A stretch of DNA of 64,000 bases, from contig NZ_CP154262.1 in NCBI RefSeq assembly GCF_039529835.1, positions 2,914,001 to 2,978,000 of the forward strand. The letters are read 5' to 3'. Shown here piece after piece: positions 17,770-25,061 of the stretch; the first letter of the stretch is position 1, and each line of letters starts with the position of its first letter. The position numbers and the translations under genes were made by a program. Origin of the DNA: Arthrobacter sp. TMP15 (GTDB lineage Bacteria; Actinomycetota; Actinomycetes; Actinomycetales; Micrococcaceae). The notes under the pieces were generated by a model. That model was not told the origin of the DNA. It saw only the letters and a list, made by a program, of their open reading frames with translations, and ran no database searches.

Positions 17770-18536
17770 TGGCAGCGCCAAACCTAGCGACCTCTGAGCT
17801 GACTCTCACCGGTCGGATCACGACGGCTTCAAACGCTACATTCCTGGGCAGCATCGGCGATGTGGTGGTGGTCTACAAGCCGATAGCAGGCGAAAGCCCG
17901 CTATGGGATTTTCCGCACGGAAGTCTGGCTCATCGAGAGGTGGCCGCGTATCTAGTCTCGCAGGTCTTCGGCGGCGACGTGGTGCCGCATACTTGGTTGC
18001 GCGATGGTCCACTGGGCGAAGGCATGGTGCAACTCTGGCAGGAGCAAGACCCCGCCCAAAACGCCGTCGACCTTATCGCAACTGACCTTGTGCCGGCGAC
18101 AGGCTGGAAATACGTTCTCGAAGGACGCGGTGAGAACGGGCAGATGGTTGCGCTCGTGCACGAAGACTCGCCAGCGCTGCGACGTATGGCGGTGTTGGAC
18201 ATCATCATCAACAACGCCGACCGCAAAGGCGATCACATACTTTCGATGGCTGACGGACTCCGGCACGGTGTGGACCACGGCCTCACCTTTCACCGTGACC
18301 ACAAGCTGCGAACGGTTCTGTGGGGATGGGTGGGAGAGGACCTAAGCGCTAAGGAACTCGACGGCATAGATCGTGTCAGCGAAGGACTTCACGGTGAGCT
18401 GGGGCGAAATTTGACGGACTTGCTCAGCGCCGAAGAAATCGCATCGCTCGCCACGCGCTGCGCCGGGTTGCGCTTGGCAGGGCAGTTTCCGGCTCCAAGC
18501 GGTGAGATGTCAGCGGTTCCTTGGCCGCTTTTCTAA
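17769..18536 (+). CDS. SCO1664 family protein (PI3/4-kinase-like fold)
   Basis: 255 residues from the ATG at 17769, chosen because it overlaps the DUF3090 stop. Kinase-like elements are VVVYKPIAGE (ATP-contacting Lys), LDIIINNADRKGDHIL (the catalytic loop D..NNAD) and GVDHGLTFH (metal-binding DH). This is the pattern of small PI kinase-like proteins. It is the last gene of the trio. In many actinobacteria mshC follows, whereas here the accessory array begins about 75 nt later. Confidence 0.88.
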   Translation: MAAPNLATSELTLTGRITTASNATFLGSIGDVVVVYKPIAGESPLWDFPHGSLAHREVAAYLVSQVFGGDVVPHTWLRDGPLGEGMVQLWQEQDPAQNAVDLIATDLVPATGWKYVLEGRGENGQMVALVHEDSPALRRMAVLDIIINNADRKGDHILSMADGLRHGVDHGLTFHRDHKLRTVLWGWVGEDLSAKELDGIDRVSEGLHGELGRNLTDLLSAEEIASLATRCAGLRLAGQFPAPSGEMSAVPWPLF

Positions 18537-18610
18537 GGGAATGACGGTCCTGGCTTCCCAGACTGCGCCCCGTTGAGTCACCCTCTCTACCGGTCAGCGG
18601 TACAAGTTTC

Positions 18611-18657
18611 AGGCAGTCCAGCGGCTCAGACGTTGAAGCGGAACTCCACCACGTTCC
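18611..18657 (-). repeat. ychF 3'-end remnant / att-like site 1 (distal boundary)
   Basis: Read on the minus strand, codons ending at 18626 give R-N-V-V-E-F-R-F-N-V-stop. VVEFRFNV is the expected C-terminus of a bacterial YchF, yet the intact ychF lies 19.5 kb to the right. Homology with ychF at 38102-38126 covers about 16 bp (CGGAACTCCACCACGT on the plus strand). The stretch around the stop is also shared with site 2. It is best explained as the displaced original end of ychF at the far junction of the array. Confidence 0.8.
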
Positions 18658-19041
18658 GTAATCGAATAATCTTTGGGCCGCCGGTTCACTCTCAGCAACC
18701 TTCTATCCTCCGGCCTCCAACTCATCTGATTTCTGTTCTCCGCACGACGTCGGCTCAAAACGCTCAGCCACGCCGCATGCTACAACTCCATTTTCCGAAA
18801 ATCGCACCAATAACACTTTTTACCGCTAGTCCGCTGTGAACACCCGATGTTCATCCCGACCCGGTAAGCGTCCGGCTCCGGAACGGCCTAAGCACAGTTC
18901 CTGCCGCTCGTCCCACGTAGACTCCGCCGCAACGACTCCTCCAACTGATCCGCCAGTACCAGCAATCCAGTTTCAGATTGATTTGGCAACCTGTGCCATT
19001 ACGTCGCGCGCGGTTCCGTTCGACGTTCCCGGCCACCTAAA
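18658..19041. other. Non-coding or decayed stretch inside the array
   Basis: Nothing convincing is seen in these 384 bases. A 69-codon open frame (18836-19045, plus) has a Pro/Ser/Arg-rich composition without a ribosome binding site, and I do not believe it. The region lies just inside the distal att-like site and may hold promoter DNA for the broken gene that follows. Confidence 0.4.
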
Positions 19042-19611
19042 GTGAGCTTTGGATTCCAGCAGCTCAAGCCCGTACCTGCACCAGAACCATCCATGTCCTT
19101 TCTACTGTCCATGGTGATTGCCGTTGTGACCTTGATCATCGCCTGGATGACATTCAAGGTGTCGAAGGAGAGCAGAATTGTGGCCGAGCAAGGCCACAGG
19201 ACGTCACAGGAGTCCCTACAAGTGGCCATCAACGGCTGGAAGCAGGTGGGCCGTGAAGAGCCGTGGTCCCTTACCAAGCTAGATAAGAACAACTGACCCC
19301 TGGAACACCTGCACTATAGCCCTGCTGCCATTGTTGCTGCGGCTGAAGCGTCGCCACTTTTCAGAGGCTCTCCTGTGAACTTCCAAAACCCTGCCGGGGC
19401 ACCGGTGTCAATCTCCCGCAGCGGAGCAAAAGTTGTCCTGGAAATTCCGTCAACGAACCCGGGCGCTTCCCTCACCCTGTATTACCGTGAGTTCGCTGAG
19501 ACCGAAGCTGTTCCGAAATGGAATCAGCTGTACTTTGCCGGCAACGACTGGACGACGGCCCAGTACTGCGCAGCTTGGGGCTTCTGCCACCGCCCCACCA
19601 CGTCGCCTTAG
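19042..19611 (+). pseudogene. Hypothetical membrane-anchored protein interrupted by one in-frame stop
   Basis: Two open stretches in the same frame (to 19296 and on to 19611) are separated only by a TGA at 19294-19296, where a Trp codon would give a continuous protein of about 189 residues. The first part has a membrane helix (FLLSMVIAVVTLIIAWM). The second part (ASLTLYYREFAE, WNQLYFAGNDW) is well ordered and looks coding. The product is unknown. Either one nonsense mutation has inactivated it or the protein is made as two pieces. Confidence 0.55.
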
Positions 19612-19763
19612 CCACCTAGCCTCAGACTAAGGTTTCACCCTGCCAATTTGTCACGGAGCCACTGTCTGTTCGAATCGCGATACCGAAAGCCCCGAGGTTA
19701 GCTCGGGTGGCGAAGCACCGACACCAAAGCTTGTGTCAAACCCCGGGATTGGTGGAGGGTTTA

Positions 19764-19893
19764 TTAGACCCGTTCCAGCGTTTTGAGGGCAGGTAGATTT
19801 GAGTTGTAGTTGGCTTCTTCTTCGACTGGCGGGATCTATCCGATTTCTCCGTGGAGTCGTCGGTGGTTGTACAAATCGATGTACTCGTCGACG
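19764..19893 (-). pseudogene. 3' remnant of an IS3-family transposase
   Basis: The minus-strand frame reads VDEYIDLYNHRRLHGEIG, a stop, then IPPVEEEANYNSNLPAL and LKTLERV to the stop at 19764. The Y-N-x-R-R-x-H segment is the typical C-terminus of IS3-family OrfB integrases. The body of the element is missing and an in-frame TAG is present. A TGTCAAACCCC stretch at about 19734 may be the surviving terminal inverted repeat. Confidence 0.7.
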
Positions 19894-19998
19894 CCTAAGC
19901 ATAGGCATCTGCCGAGCGTACCGCACGAGCCGGCAGCCACGGCTGTGGCATCAACGGCCCAGACGAGAAATGAGCGATCCGCCCAATTTATGCTCTAG

Positions 19999-20661
19999 CT
20001 AATCGATGATCCTGACGGCGTCGATTACGTCCGCGGCGTGCAGTCGGTGCACCGTGGCCTGCCAGTAGTCTCTTGTGCCAAAATTCGTACTGTCGAAGAT
20101 GCACCCCCAGGACTGCTCGGCCTCCTCAACCAAGGCTGCGGGCCAATGACTGATCGGAGTGTTGACCACGCCGGCGGCCTTGAGACGCGCATGGAAGCCG
20201 TCGTAAATCTGATCCCAACGCTTATCGAACTCGTCTTCTGGCTCTCCTGGCCACTTCGGGATCGCCAGAGTCGAGTTGAGCACGGAATGCCATTCATCGA
20301 AGTGCGACAGAAGGACCCTTTCCCGAGGAATCCTGCAGGTCAGCAGGACCTGGCCCCGAGCACGACGACAGTCGGCGACCAGATCGACCCGTCGAATCTT
20401 TGCCCACAACCACAGCGCAGCATCACCAGACGTGGGCAACTGCGCCGCCATCATCCGGCCCATCCAACCATACGCCTCTGACAAGAACGGATCCGCCAGA
20501 GCCGAGTCCGGCAACAACACCTCTGTTGTCAACAGTTCCTCGAACGCGGCACGCGTCTGGATCGTGTGCAGGAGTAAAACGTCAGCGTGCAGGTCATGGG
20601 CGAGCCTGCCCGGAGGTACAGCCGTCTCTGGCGCAGCGGATCGAATCGGAAACGGTGGCAT
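19999..20661 (-). CDS. DUF3841 domain protein
   Basis: 220 residues from the ATG at 20661. The longer open frame upstream overlaps the divergent gene and is not credible. The family pattern is clear: LLLHTIQTRAAFEEL near the start, then AYGWMGRMMAAQL, ALWLWAKI, and the central RVLLSHFDEWHSVLN. DUF3841 proteins are of unknown function and often lie in variable regions. It is divergent from a small Cys-pair protein with 67 nt between the starts. Confidence 0.75.
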   Translation of the reverse strand: MPPFPIRSAAPETAVPPGRLAHDLHADVLLLHTIQTRAAFEELLTTEVLLPDSALADPFLSEAYGWMGRMMAAQLPTSGDAALWLWAKIRRVDLVADCRRARGQVLLTCRIPRERVLLSHFDEWHSVLNSTLAIPKWPGEPEDEFDKRWDQIYDGFHARLKAAGVVNTPISHWPAALVEEAEQSWGCIFDSTNFGTRDYWQATVHRLHAADVIDAVRIID

Positions 20662-20728
20662 GAGCACTATTCTTCCGTACCGCACCGACAACCCTTGCTT
20701 GTCGGTGCTTCCGACTAGAGTTACCGTC

Positions 20729-20947
20729 ATGAGCAAAGATAATTTGGACATCGTAAAAATAGAAGAAGCGATCCTCCAGAAAGAAGAGGACATGAAAGCC
20801 TGGTGCCCGTCCAGTGGTGAGAACGTGGGCCGCATGATCGAGTCCTCCGCCACCGACAACTGGTACATCGCGTGCCCCACCTGCGGGGTGCGGTGGGCCG
20901 GTGGAAGTACAGTGCTTTCCGACCACACAAGGCCGGGCTACCGGTGA
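20729..20947 (+). CDS. Small hypothetical protein with CPTCG motif
   Basis: 72 residues. The N-terminal half is acidic and helical. The rest contains NWYIACPTCGVRWAGGSTVLSDH, and AWCPSSGENVG lies earlier, so two Cys-containing loops could bind zinc. The ATG at 20729 faces the DUF3841 start across 67 nt, suggesting a shared divergent promoter and perhaps a pair. No family is recognised. Confidence 0.5.
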   Translation: MSKDNLDIVKIEEAILQKEEDMKAWCPSSGENVGRMIESSATDNWYIACPTCGVRWAGGSTVLSDHTRPGYR

Positions 20948-21138
20948 TCAACATCGAATAAGCCGAGGCTGGGATCATCCAACGGCGGTGAGACACTGCA
21001 CCGACGGGAGCAAAGTCGAGCCGGAAATTCCCCCATCGTCCGTGGCCGTGAGTTCGCTGGGTGGGAACCTGCTCAGCCGCTGTCGAATAAAGGCAAACGA
21101 AAGGCGGAGCGAATCGAACACGCGCGGAACACGTCTGA

Positions 21139-21723
21139 CTACGAGACCCGCTTGTTCGACTGGATCCAGAACTCTGGGGACTCACTTGCCGGGTACGAAT
21201 CGTACGTCTTGTCTATGATCTCGCCCTGTAGCGGGATCAGCATCCCAGCGACGTCGAGAAGTTCCTCCTTGTCATCGAGCTCGGGTTCGTTAGCGTCGCC
21301 GATCTCGGTATGACCAAGCTCGAACCTTACTGTGCACCACTGTCTGCCTCGATAGTCGAGCTTCGCGTCGAAGGGTTGCATGACGTACACCGTGGGAACG
21401 GCTGGCGGTCGAGGTGCGGCTTTCTCGACCAATCGCCCGGTGAACCCAGCCTAACCTTCCTCCAAGGCAGCCTAGAAATCGCTGTGGAATTGAGCCAGTG
21501 TCTGGTTCCGTGCGGCGTCGAGGTCCTTGGTAAACCGCGTCCCCTGCCCATCACGCAGCGCCATAGCGCTACCATCCTTGATTGCTCCCCCGGGGAGCGG
21601 CTGGCCAACGACGACCAAGGCCATGCAGATCCTACGCCGTTGGGCCAACCCGTCGTCACCTTCGATGTTGCGGATTCTTCGCTCTAAGGAGTGCATATTC
21701 GTCCGCGTGTCCGTGTACGTCAT
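21139..21723 (-). pseudogene. Broken abiEii toxin gene (type IV toxin-antitoxin)
   Basis: Start ATG at 21723, overlapping the abiEi stop by 4 nt. The N-terminal part contains GQPLPGGAIKDGSAMALR and TRFTKDLDAAR, the nucleotidyltransferase signature of AbiEii/AbiGii. Two in-frame TAG codons follow around 21470 and 21446. The same frame then continues LVEKAAPRPP, YVMQPFDAKLDYRG and RFELGHTEIGD, and it stops at about 205 codons, short of the roughly 300 usual for the family. The toxin is therefore very probably dead. Confidence 0.75.
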
Positions 21724-22262
21724 TTCTTGAGTCCTTTTTTCACTCGCTGCCATTCGGCGGTAGTTAACAACCCTTCCGCCCGCGCCTCTTTAGTGGCATT
21801 CACTAGGCGTTCAGTCTCGACACGCCCACGACACTCAAGGAGAGCATCGGCAACGCGTTGCGCGGCAAGTCCCTCATAGACAGTCCTAGGTGCGCCCCCT
21901 CTCACCTGTGCCAGTTCAACGAATGAGGGCAGCTTCGGCCGCGCGCGTCGCGGAACGGCCACTTTGATCCGGCGAGGGTTGACATCGGCGAGCCCGAAGA
22001 AGGCCAGCACCGATTCCCCATGGAGGTATGCACCCTCACCTACACGCAGGAGAGCCTCAGCAAACTGGTCATAACGGGTGGGTGGGACTTCCGGCACGCG
22101 GTACAGTCCGTAAGCGACATTCTCCAAACCGCCCCTAGCGGCCAGTTTGGGGAGCTCAACCGCGGGAACGCCTGCCTCGATAGCTTCTTTTGTGCTGACA
22201 TACCCGTAATGATCGAGCGCTAGCTCACGCACGATGTCTCGGTACTTCGCGCCTGCAACCAT
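21720..22262 (-). CDS. AbiEi-type antitoxin / transcriptional autorepressor
   Basis: 180 residues from the ATG at 22262. The N-terminal winged helix (IVRELALDHYGYVSTKEAIEAGV) matches the AbiEi antitoxin N-terminal domain, followed by YGLYRVPEVPPTRYDQFAEALL and the C-terminal AbiEi_4-like part. AbiEi proteins repress their own promoter through inverted repeats and antagonise the AbiEii nucleotidyltransferase. A long imperfect palindrome abuts the start codon here. The gene looks intact although its toxin partner is broken. Confidence 0.85.
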   Translation of the reverse strand: MVAGAKYRDIVRELALDHYGYVSTKEAIEAGVPAVELPKLAARGGLENVAYGLYRVPEVPPTRYDQFAEALLRVGEGAYLHGESVLAFFGLADVNPRRIKVAVPRRARPKLPSFVELAQVRGGAPRTVYEGLAAQRVADALLECRGRVETERLVNATKEARAEGLLTTAEWQRVKKGLKK

Positions 22263-22296
22263 GTCACAACTAAACCGAAATCGGTAGTGTTGTGAC
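22263..22296. promoter_or_regulatory. Imperfect palindrome upstream of abiEi (candidate operator)
   Basis: Arms GTCACAAC and GTTGTGAC, with inner CCGA/TCGG, form a dyad of 34 bp directly before the abiEi ATG. AbiEi proteins are known to bind inverted repeats in their own promoter, so this is the likely autoregulatory site. The position also suggests a very short or absent leader. Confidence 0.6.
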
Positions 22297-22311
22297 GAGC
22301 CAGCGCTTTTC

Positions 22312-22443
22312 ATGACGATCTATAAAACTAAGGAATACAAGCTTGGAGAGGACAGCGCCGTCAAGTATAAGTGCCACAACCAGAAGTTCTTTGACGGTGC
22401 TGAAAACACTTGGGACGAAGCCGAGGAAGTCGTGGAATCGTGA
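22312..22443 (+). CDS. Possible 43-residue protein divergent from abiEi
   Basis: An ATG at 22312 opens a short frame ([20 protein letters not shown] onward, ending in [10 protein letters not shown]). Composition is protein-like and charged, but no ribosome binding site is evident and no family is known. It may be the start of a gene lost by recombination at the nearby att-like site. Confidence 0.25.
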   Translation: MTIYKTKEYKLGEDSAVKYKCHNQKFFDGAENTWDEAEEVVES

Positions 22444-22583
22444 GGTGCTGACGATCCGATCACGCCTGATTGGCTTAAGCAATATCTATGAGCCCAGCGT
22501 CAGCAGGATGCACCATTTCAAGGTCACACGGTGTCAGATAAACCAATGATTTGCCACCCATCTTAGGCCACACTAGCGGACTA

Positions 22584-22618
22584 AGACGCCCTGGATGCTC
22601 GAAGCATCCAGGGCGTCT
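22584..22618 (-). terminator. Hairpin just downstream of the site 2 ychF remnant
   Basis: Arms 22584-22599 and 22603-22618 pair perfectly over 16 bp with a 3-nt loop. Read on the minus strand it lies about 20 nt after the displaced ychF stop codon of site 2, so it probably was the ychF terminator before the next insertion. Confidence 0.65.
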
Positions 22619-22623
22619 CACAA

Positions 22624-22687
22624 AGCAGTCCAGCCGCTCAGACGTTGAAGCGAACTCCACCGAATTCCGGCACGTACCAACCTCTGG
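22624..22687 (-). repeat. ychF 3'-end remnant / att-like site 2
   Basis: The minus strand contains codons for F-N-V-stop (stop at 22638-22640) preceded by GTGGAGTTC, with one base missing against the canonical frame. The stretch from about 22624 to 22661 is nearly identical to site 1 at 18611-18650. The other flank (TTCCGG, ACGTA, CAACCTCT) is shared with site 4 at 26095-26116. Confidence 0.75.
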
Positions 22688-22946
22688 GGACAACGCACAT
22701 GCGCGTCCGGGGTCTACGATCAGACATTACAACTTCATACCGAGCTAATAAGGTCTCGCGTACTCGTCGCACAACGCATTTCAAGAGCCAGTATCCAAGC
22801 CATGGGACCGGGCATGCCCAAAGCAACCTCTGCAACTCAACGTACAACAAAATGGATCCCCATACCCTTATGGAGCTCGGGCACTTGACGCGATAGTCTA
22901 AACCTATCCGTCACTATTACTGCGCGAACGCCGGAAGGAGACCGTT

Positions 22947-23339
22947 GTGGACCTAGTAGGAATCATGACCAGTGGCTCAGCAATTGTTCGCGAAAATGAC
23001 GACGCTCAATGCTTACGGCAATGTGCTGAAGCTCTGGTGAACGCAGTTACCTCATACAAAGGCTTCGGCGTGGTCGCTGCAAGTCCACAGGCCGAGCGAG
23101 TACTCGGAGCGGCGATGATGTTGAGTCCGACCATGCACGGACACAGCAGCGGACCTTCAATAGTCTTCGACGTGAACTACGCAAGCGGCACCATGCTCGC
23201 CCGCGCCGCTCTACGCTTGCGGAACCACGGTAATCAATCGCCACTCATCGGCATCGTGCTCAACCCGTTAATTGACACAGAAAAGGCCATCAGGGTCACT
23301 GAGTTCGATTACGTTCATGTCGAACCAATGCGACCTTAG
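22947..23339 (+). CDS. Phosphoribosyltransferase-like small protein
   Basis: 130 residues. The start is GTG at 22947 with AAGGAG 6 nt upstream. Residues 72-92 (IVFDVNYASGTMLARAALRL) are like a PRPP-binding loop region of type I phosphoribosyltransferases, and the GFGVVAASPQAERVLGAAMM stretch fits the preceding strand-helix. The loop is degenerate, lacking the DD pair, so catalysis is uncertain. It lies tail to tail with the RuvC-like gene, and the two stops are adjacent. I infer a three-gene module with the kinase. Confidence 0.65.
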   Translation: MDLVGIMTSGSAIVRENDDAQCLRQCAEALVNAVTSYKGFGVVAASPQAERVLGAAMMLSPTMHGHSSGPSIVFDVNYASGTMLARAALRLRNHGNQSPLIGIVLNPLIDTEKAIRVTEFDYVHVEPMRP

Positions 23340-23795
23340 TTACGGCAACAGAGCGAGTGCGGCGTATACGGCATCGCGGAACTTGCGACTGGTTAGCTCC
23401 TCCGCGCTGGCCTCCAAATCAGCTTTCTTCTTTCCAGCAAGTGTCGCGAGCCCCTGGGCGTCTTTGGCCTCCACACGGACATCAGTGCCCTCATTCAGAA
23501 CAAAAAGTAAAGCCCCTTCAGCGTGAGCTCGTTGGAACGCCGCACGGTTTCTACGCGGGACCGGAGATGCACCTGCGGTTTTGATCGCGGCGGCCTCAAA
23601 CGACAGGGCCGGAATGCGCCCTTGGACAAGTCGGGCTAGGCTGACTGCCTGTGCGCCCGGCTCACTCTCCGTCGTCATAATGGTAAAACTGTCTACGAGG
23701 ACGGGGCCAGTCGCCTGCAGTTCGACGATAGTTACATTGACTTTCGGATTCCCGGCCGCAGGATCCACAGATACACCTAAAACTCGCATTCCCAT
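23340..23795 (-). CDS. RuvC/RNase H-fold-like protein of unknown function
   Basis: 151 residues. The start MRVLGVSVDPAAGN and a following strand VTIVEL resemble the first beta hairpin of RuvC-like RNase H folds. The C-terminus FRDAVYAALAL (140-150) resembles the last helix with its catalytic Asp (D-A-x-x-A). The middle has GALLFVLNEGTDVRVEAK. The fold assignment is my pattern reading, not certain. It is divergent from the kinase gene with only 22 nt between the starts. Confidence 0.6.
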   Translation of the reverse strand: MGMRVLGVSVDPAAGNPKVNVTIVELQATGPVLVDSFTIMTTESEPGAQAVSLARLVQGRIPALSFEAAAIKTAGASPVPRRNRAAFQRAHAEGALLFVLNEGTDVRVEAKDAQGLATLAGKKKADLEASAEELTSRKFRDAVYAALALLP

Positions 23796-23817
23796 ACGCG
23801 TATCTTATACTTGACTT
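23796..23817. promoter_or_regulatory. 22-bp divergent promoter, overlapping -10 elements, leaderless transcripts
   Basis: Between the two starts the plus strand has TATACT at 23806-23811, 6 nt before the kinase GTG. The minus strand has TATAAG (23810-23805), 9 nt before the RuvC-like ATG. Neither gene has room for a ribosome binding site, so both may be made from leaderless mRNAs and compete for polymerase. Confidence 0.45.
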
Positions 23818-24867
23818 GTGAACCTATCGGAGCTTCCTACGGGAACGACCATTAACGATCGCTACGAGCTCGTAGGTATTCTTGGCGCTGGAGCTGGTGG
23901 TTCTGTCTACGAGGCCCATGACAGACACCTGAGCAAAAGGGTCGCGGTGAAACTGCTCAACCCGCAGGATGAGAACCCCGGAGGATCTTGGAAAGAGGCC
24001 CAACTCCTGGAGCACCTCAAATCGCGATTCTTGTTAAATGTAATCAACGCCGATGTCGTGATCGACAGTGACATCCGATTCATCGTCACTCCTGTAATGA
24101 GCGGTGGCGATTTGCAGGGCTTCTCCGAACCATTCGGCCTCTCCGCCTCGACTGCAGCCCGACTTGTGCAACAAATTGCTTCGGGCCTCGATCGTATCCA
24201 CAGAGCCGATATGGTTCACCGGGATGTCAAACCTGCCAATGTCCTGCTCGGCGGCAATGAGGCCGTTCTGGGCGATCTGGGTTTCTGCCATCTCCTTGAT
24301 GTCGATGGCACAGCGCCTCCGAACGGAACTTATTGCACTGTTGCACCGGAGGTGCTCGACGAAAATGGAAAATGCTCACCGTTGACCGATATTTATTCAC
24401 TTGCGGCGACTGCGTTCTACTTCTTGAGCGGCGAGTACCCAATAGATCATCGGGATACAAAACTGGAACAGCGCGATCAAATTATGGCCGGTTCTTTTCG
24501 GGAGCTTAGGACCATCGCTCCGCACGTGTCCCGATCGGTTGGCGCTGTAATACGGAAGTCGCTCAATCGTGATCCGCAAAAACGTCATCCGAGCGCAACA
24601 GAATTCGGCAACTCTTTAGCTGGCGCTGTGCAAGGCATTAGGGACTGGAACCGCGTAAATCATGCAGAACACGTGTATTGCATCTCTGGGGCGAGCCACG
24701 GCTCTAAGAAGGAAATCCAAGTGTGTTGCCAACAAGTCGACAGTGGTCCGATCGAAGTCAGAGCTCGAATGGCCGCGAGTGGACGACAAGTCTCCGGCAA
24801 ACCGGACTTTCTCGTCGCCCCGGGAAAGCTACCCGTGAAGCTGCAGCAGCTCACAGCGAGTCTTTGA
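23818..24867 (+). CDS. Hanks-type Ser/Thr protein kinase with a C-terminal extension
   Basis: 349 residues. The glycine loop is GAGAGGSV (23-30), ATP Lys is in RVAVKLL (Lys45), the catalytic loop is HRDVKPAN (134-141), the Mg-binding motif is DLG (153-155, for DFG), and APE is at 176-178. After residue 275 comes a tail of about 75 residues (VYCISGASHGSKKEIQVCCQ) without membrane span or PASTA repeats, unlike housekeeping PknB. The start is GTG. The soluble kinase in a defence-type island, beside two small enzyme-like proteins, suggests a signalling or antiphage role. Confidence 0.9.
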   Translation: MNLSELPTGTTINDRYELVGILGAGAGGSVYEAHDRHLSKRVAVKLLNPQDENPGGSWKEAQLLEHLKSRFLLNVINADVVIDSDIRFIVTPVMSGGDLQGFSEPFGLSASTAARLVQQIASGLDRIHRADMVHRDVKPANVLLGGNEAVLGDLGFCHLLDVDGTAPPNGTYCTVAPEVLDENGKCSPLTDIYSLAATAFYFLSGEYPIDHRDTKLEQRDQIMAGSFRELRTIAPHVSRSVGAVIRKSLNRDPQKRHPSATEFGNSLAGAVQGIRDWNRVNHAEHVYCISGASHGSKKEIQVCCQQVDSGPIEVRARMAASGRQVSGKPDFLVAPGKLPVKLQQLTASL

Positions 24868-24965
24868 GTCCAGAACGAGATCTGTTCAAGCAGCGATACA
24901 GTGCGTCACAGCGAGAGCCCGCTCTCTAGATACTGATGACCCTAAGATCGACGACACTAAACACA

Positions 24966-25003
24966 CGAATGCCCCTGCTACTCAAAAGAAACCGGGGCAT
25001 TCG
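24966..25003 (-). terminator. Hairpin between the kinase gene and the site 3 ychF remnant
   Basis: Arms 24966-24975 and 24994-25003 form a 10-bp perfect GC-rich stem with an 18-nt loop. On the minus strand it lies 12 nt after the displaced ychF stop codon at site 3, and on the plus strand about 100 nt after the kinase. It may end transcription from both sides. Confidence 0.6.
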
Positions 25004-25014
25004 CAGACGATTAA

Positions 25015-25047
25015 TTACACACTAAATATAAACTCCACCACGTTCCG
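25015..25047 (-). repeat. ychF 3'-end remnant / att-like site 3
   Basis: Minus-strand codons from 25047 read R-N-V-V-E-F-I-F-S-V-stop (TAA at 25017-25015), a variant YchF terminus. The 17 bp AACTCCACCACGTTCCG (plus strand, 25031-25047) are identical to site 1. The broken helicase gene ends only 15 nt to the right. Confidence 0.8.
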
Positions 25048-25061
25048 ATGGTCAAGAAATA

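Noticed and set aside
18836-19045. Open frame of 69 codons
   Set aside because: Pro/Ser/Arg-rich composition, no ribosome binding site, no recognisable product.
19620-19760. Possible tRNA-like GTTCGAATC sequence as an integration site
   Set aside because: No cloverleaf can be formed around it; the repeats at ychF explain the insertions better.
20276-20728. Plus-strand frame extending upstream of the small CPTCG protein
   Set aside because: This part is antisense to the DUF3841 gene; only the last 72 codons from the ATG at 20729 lie outside it.
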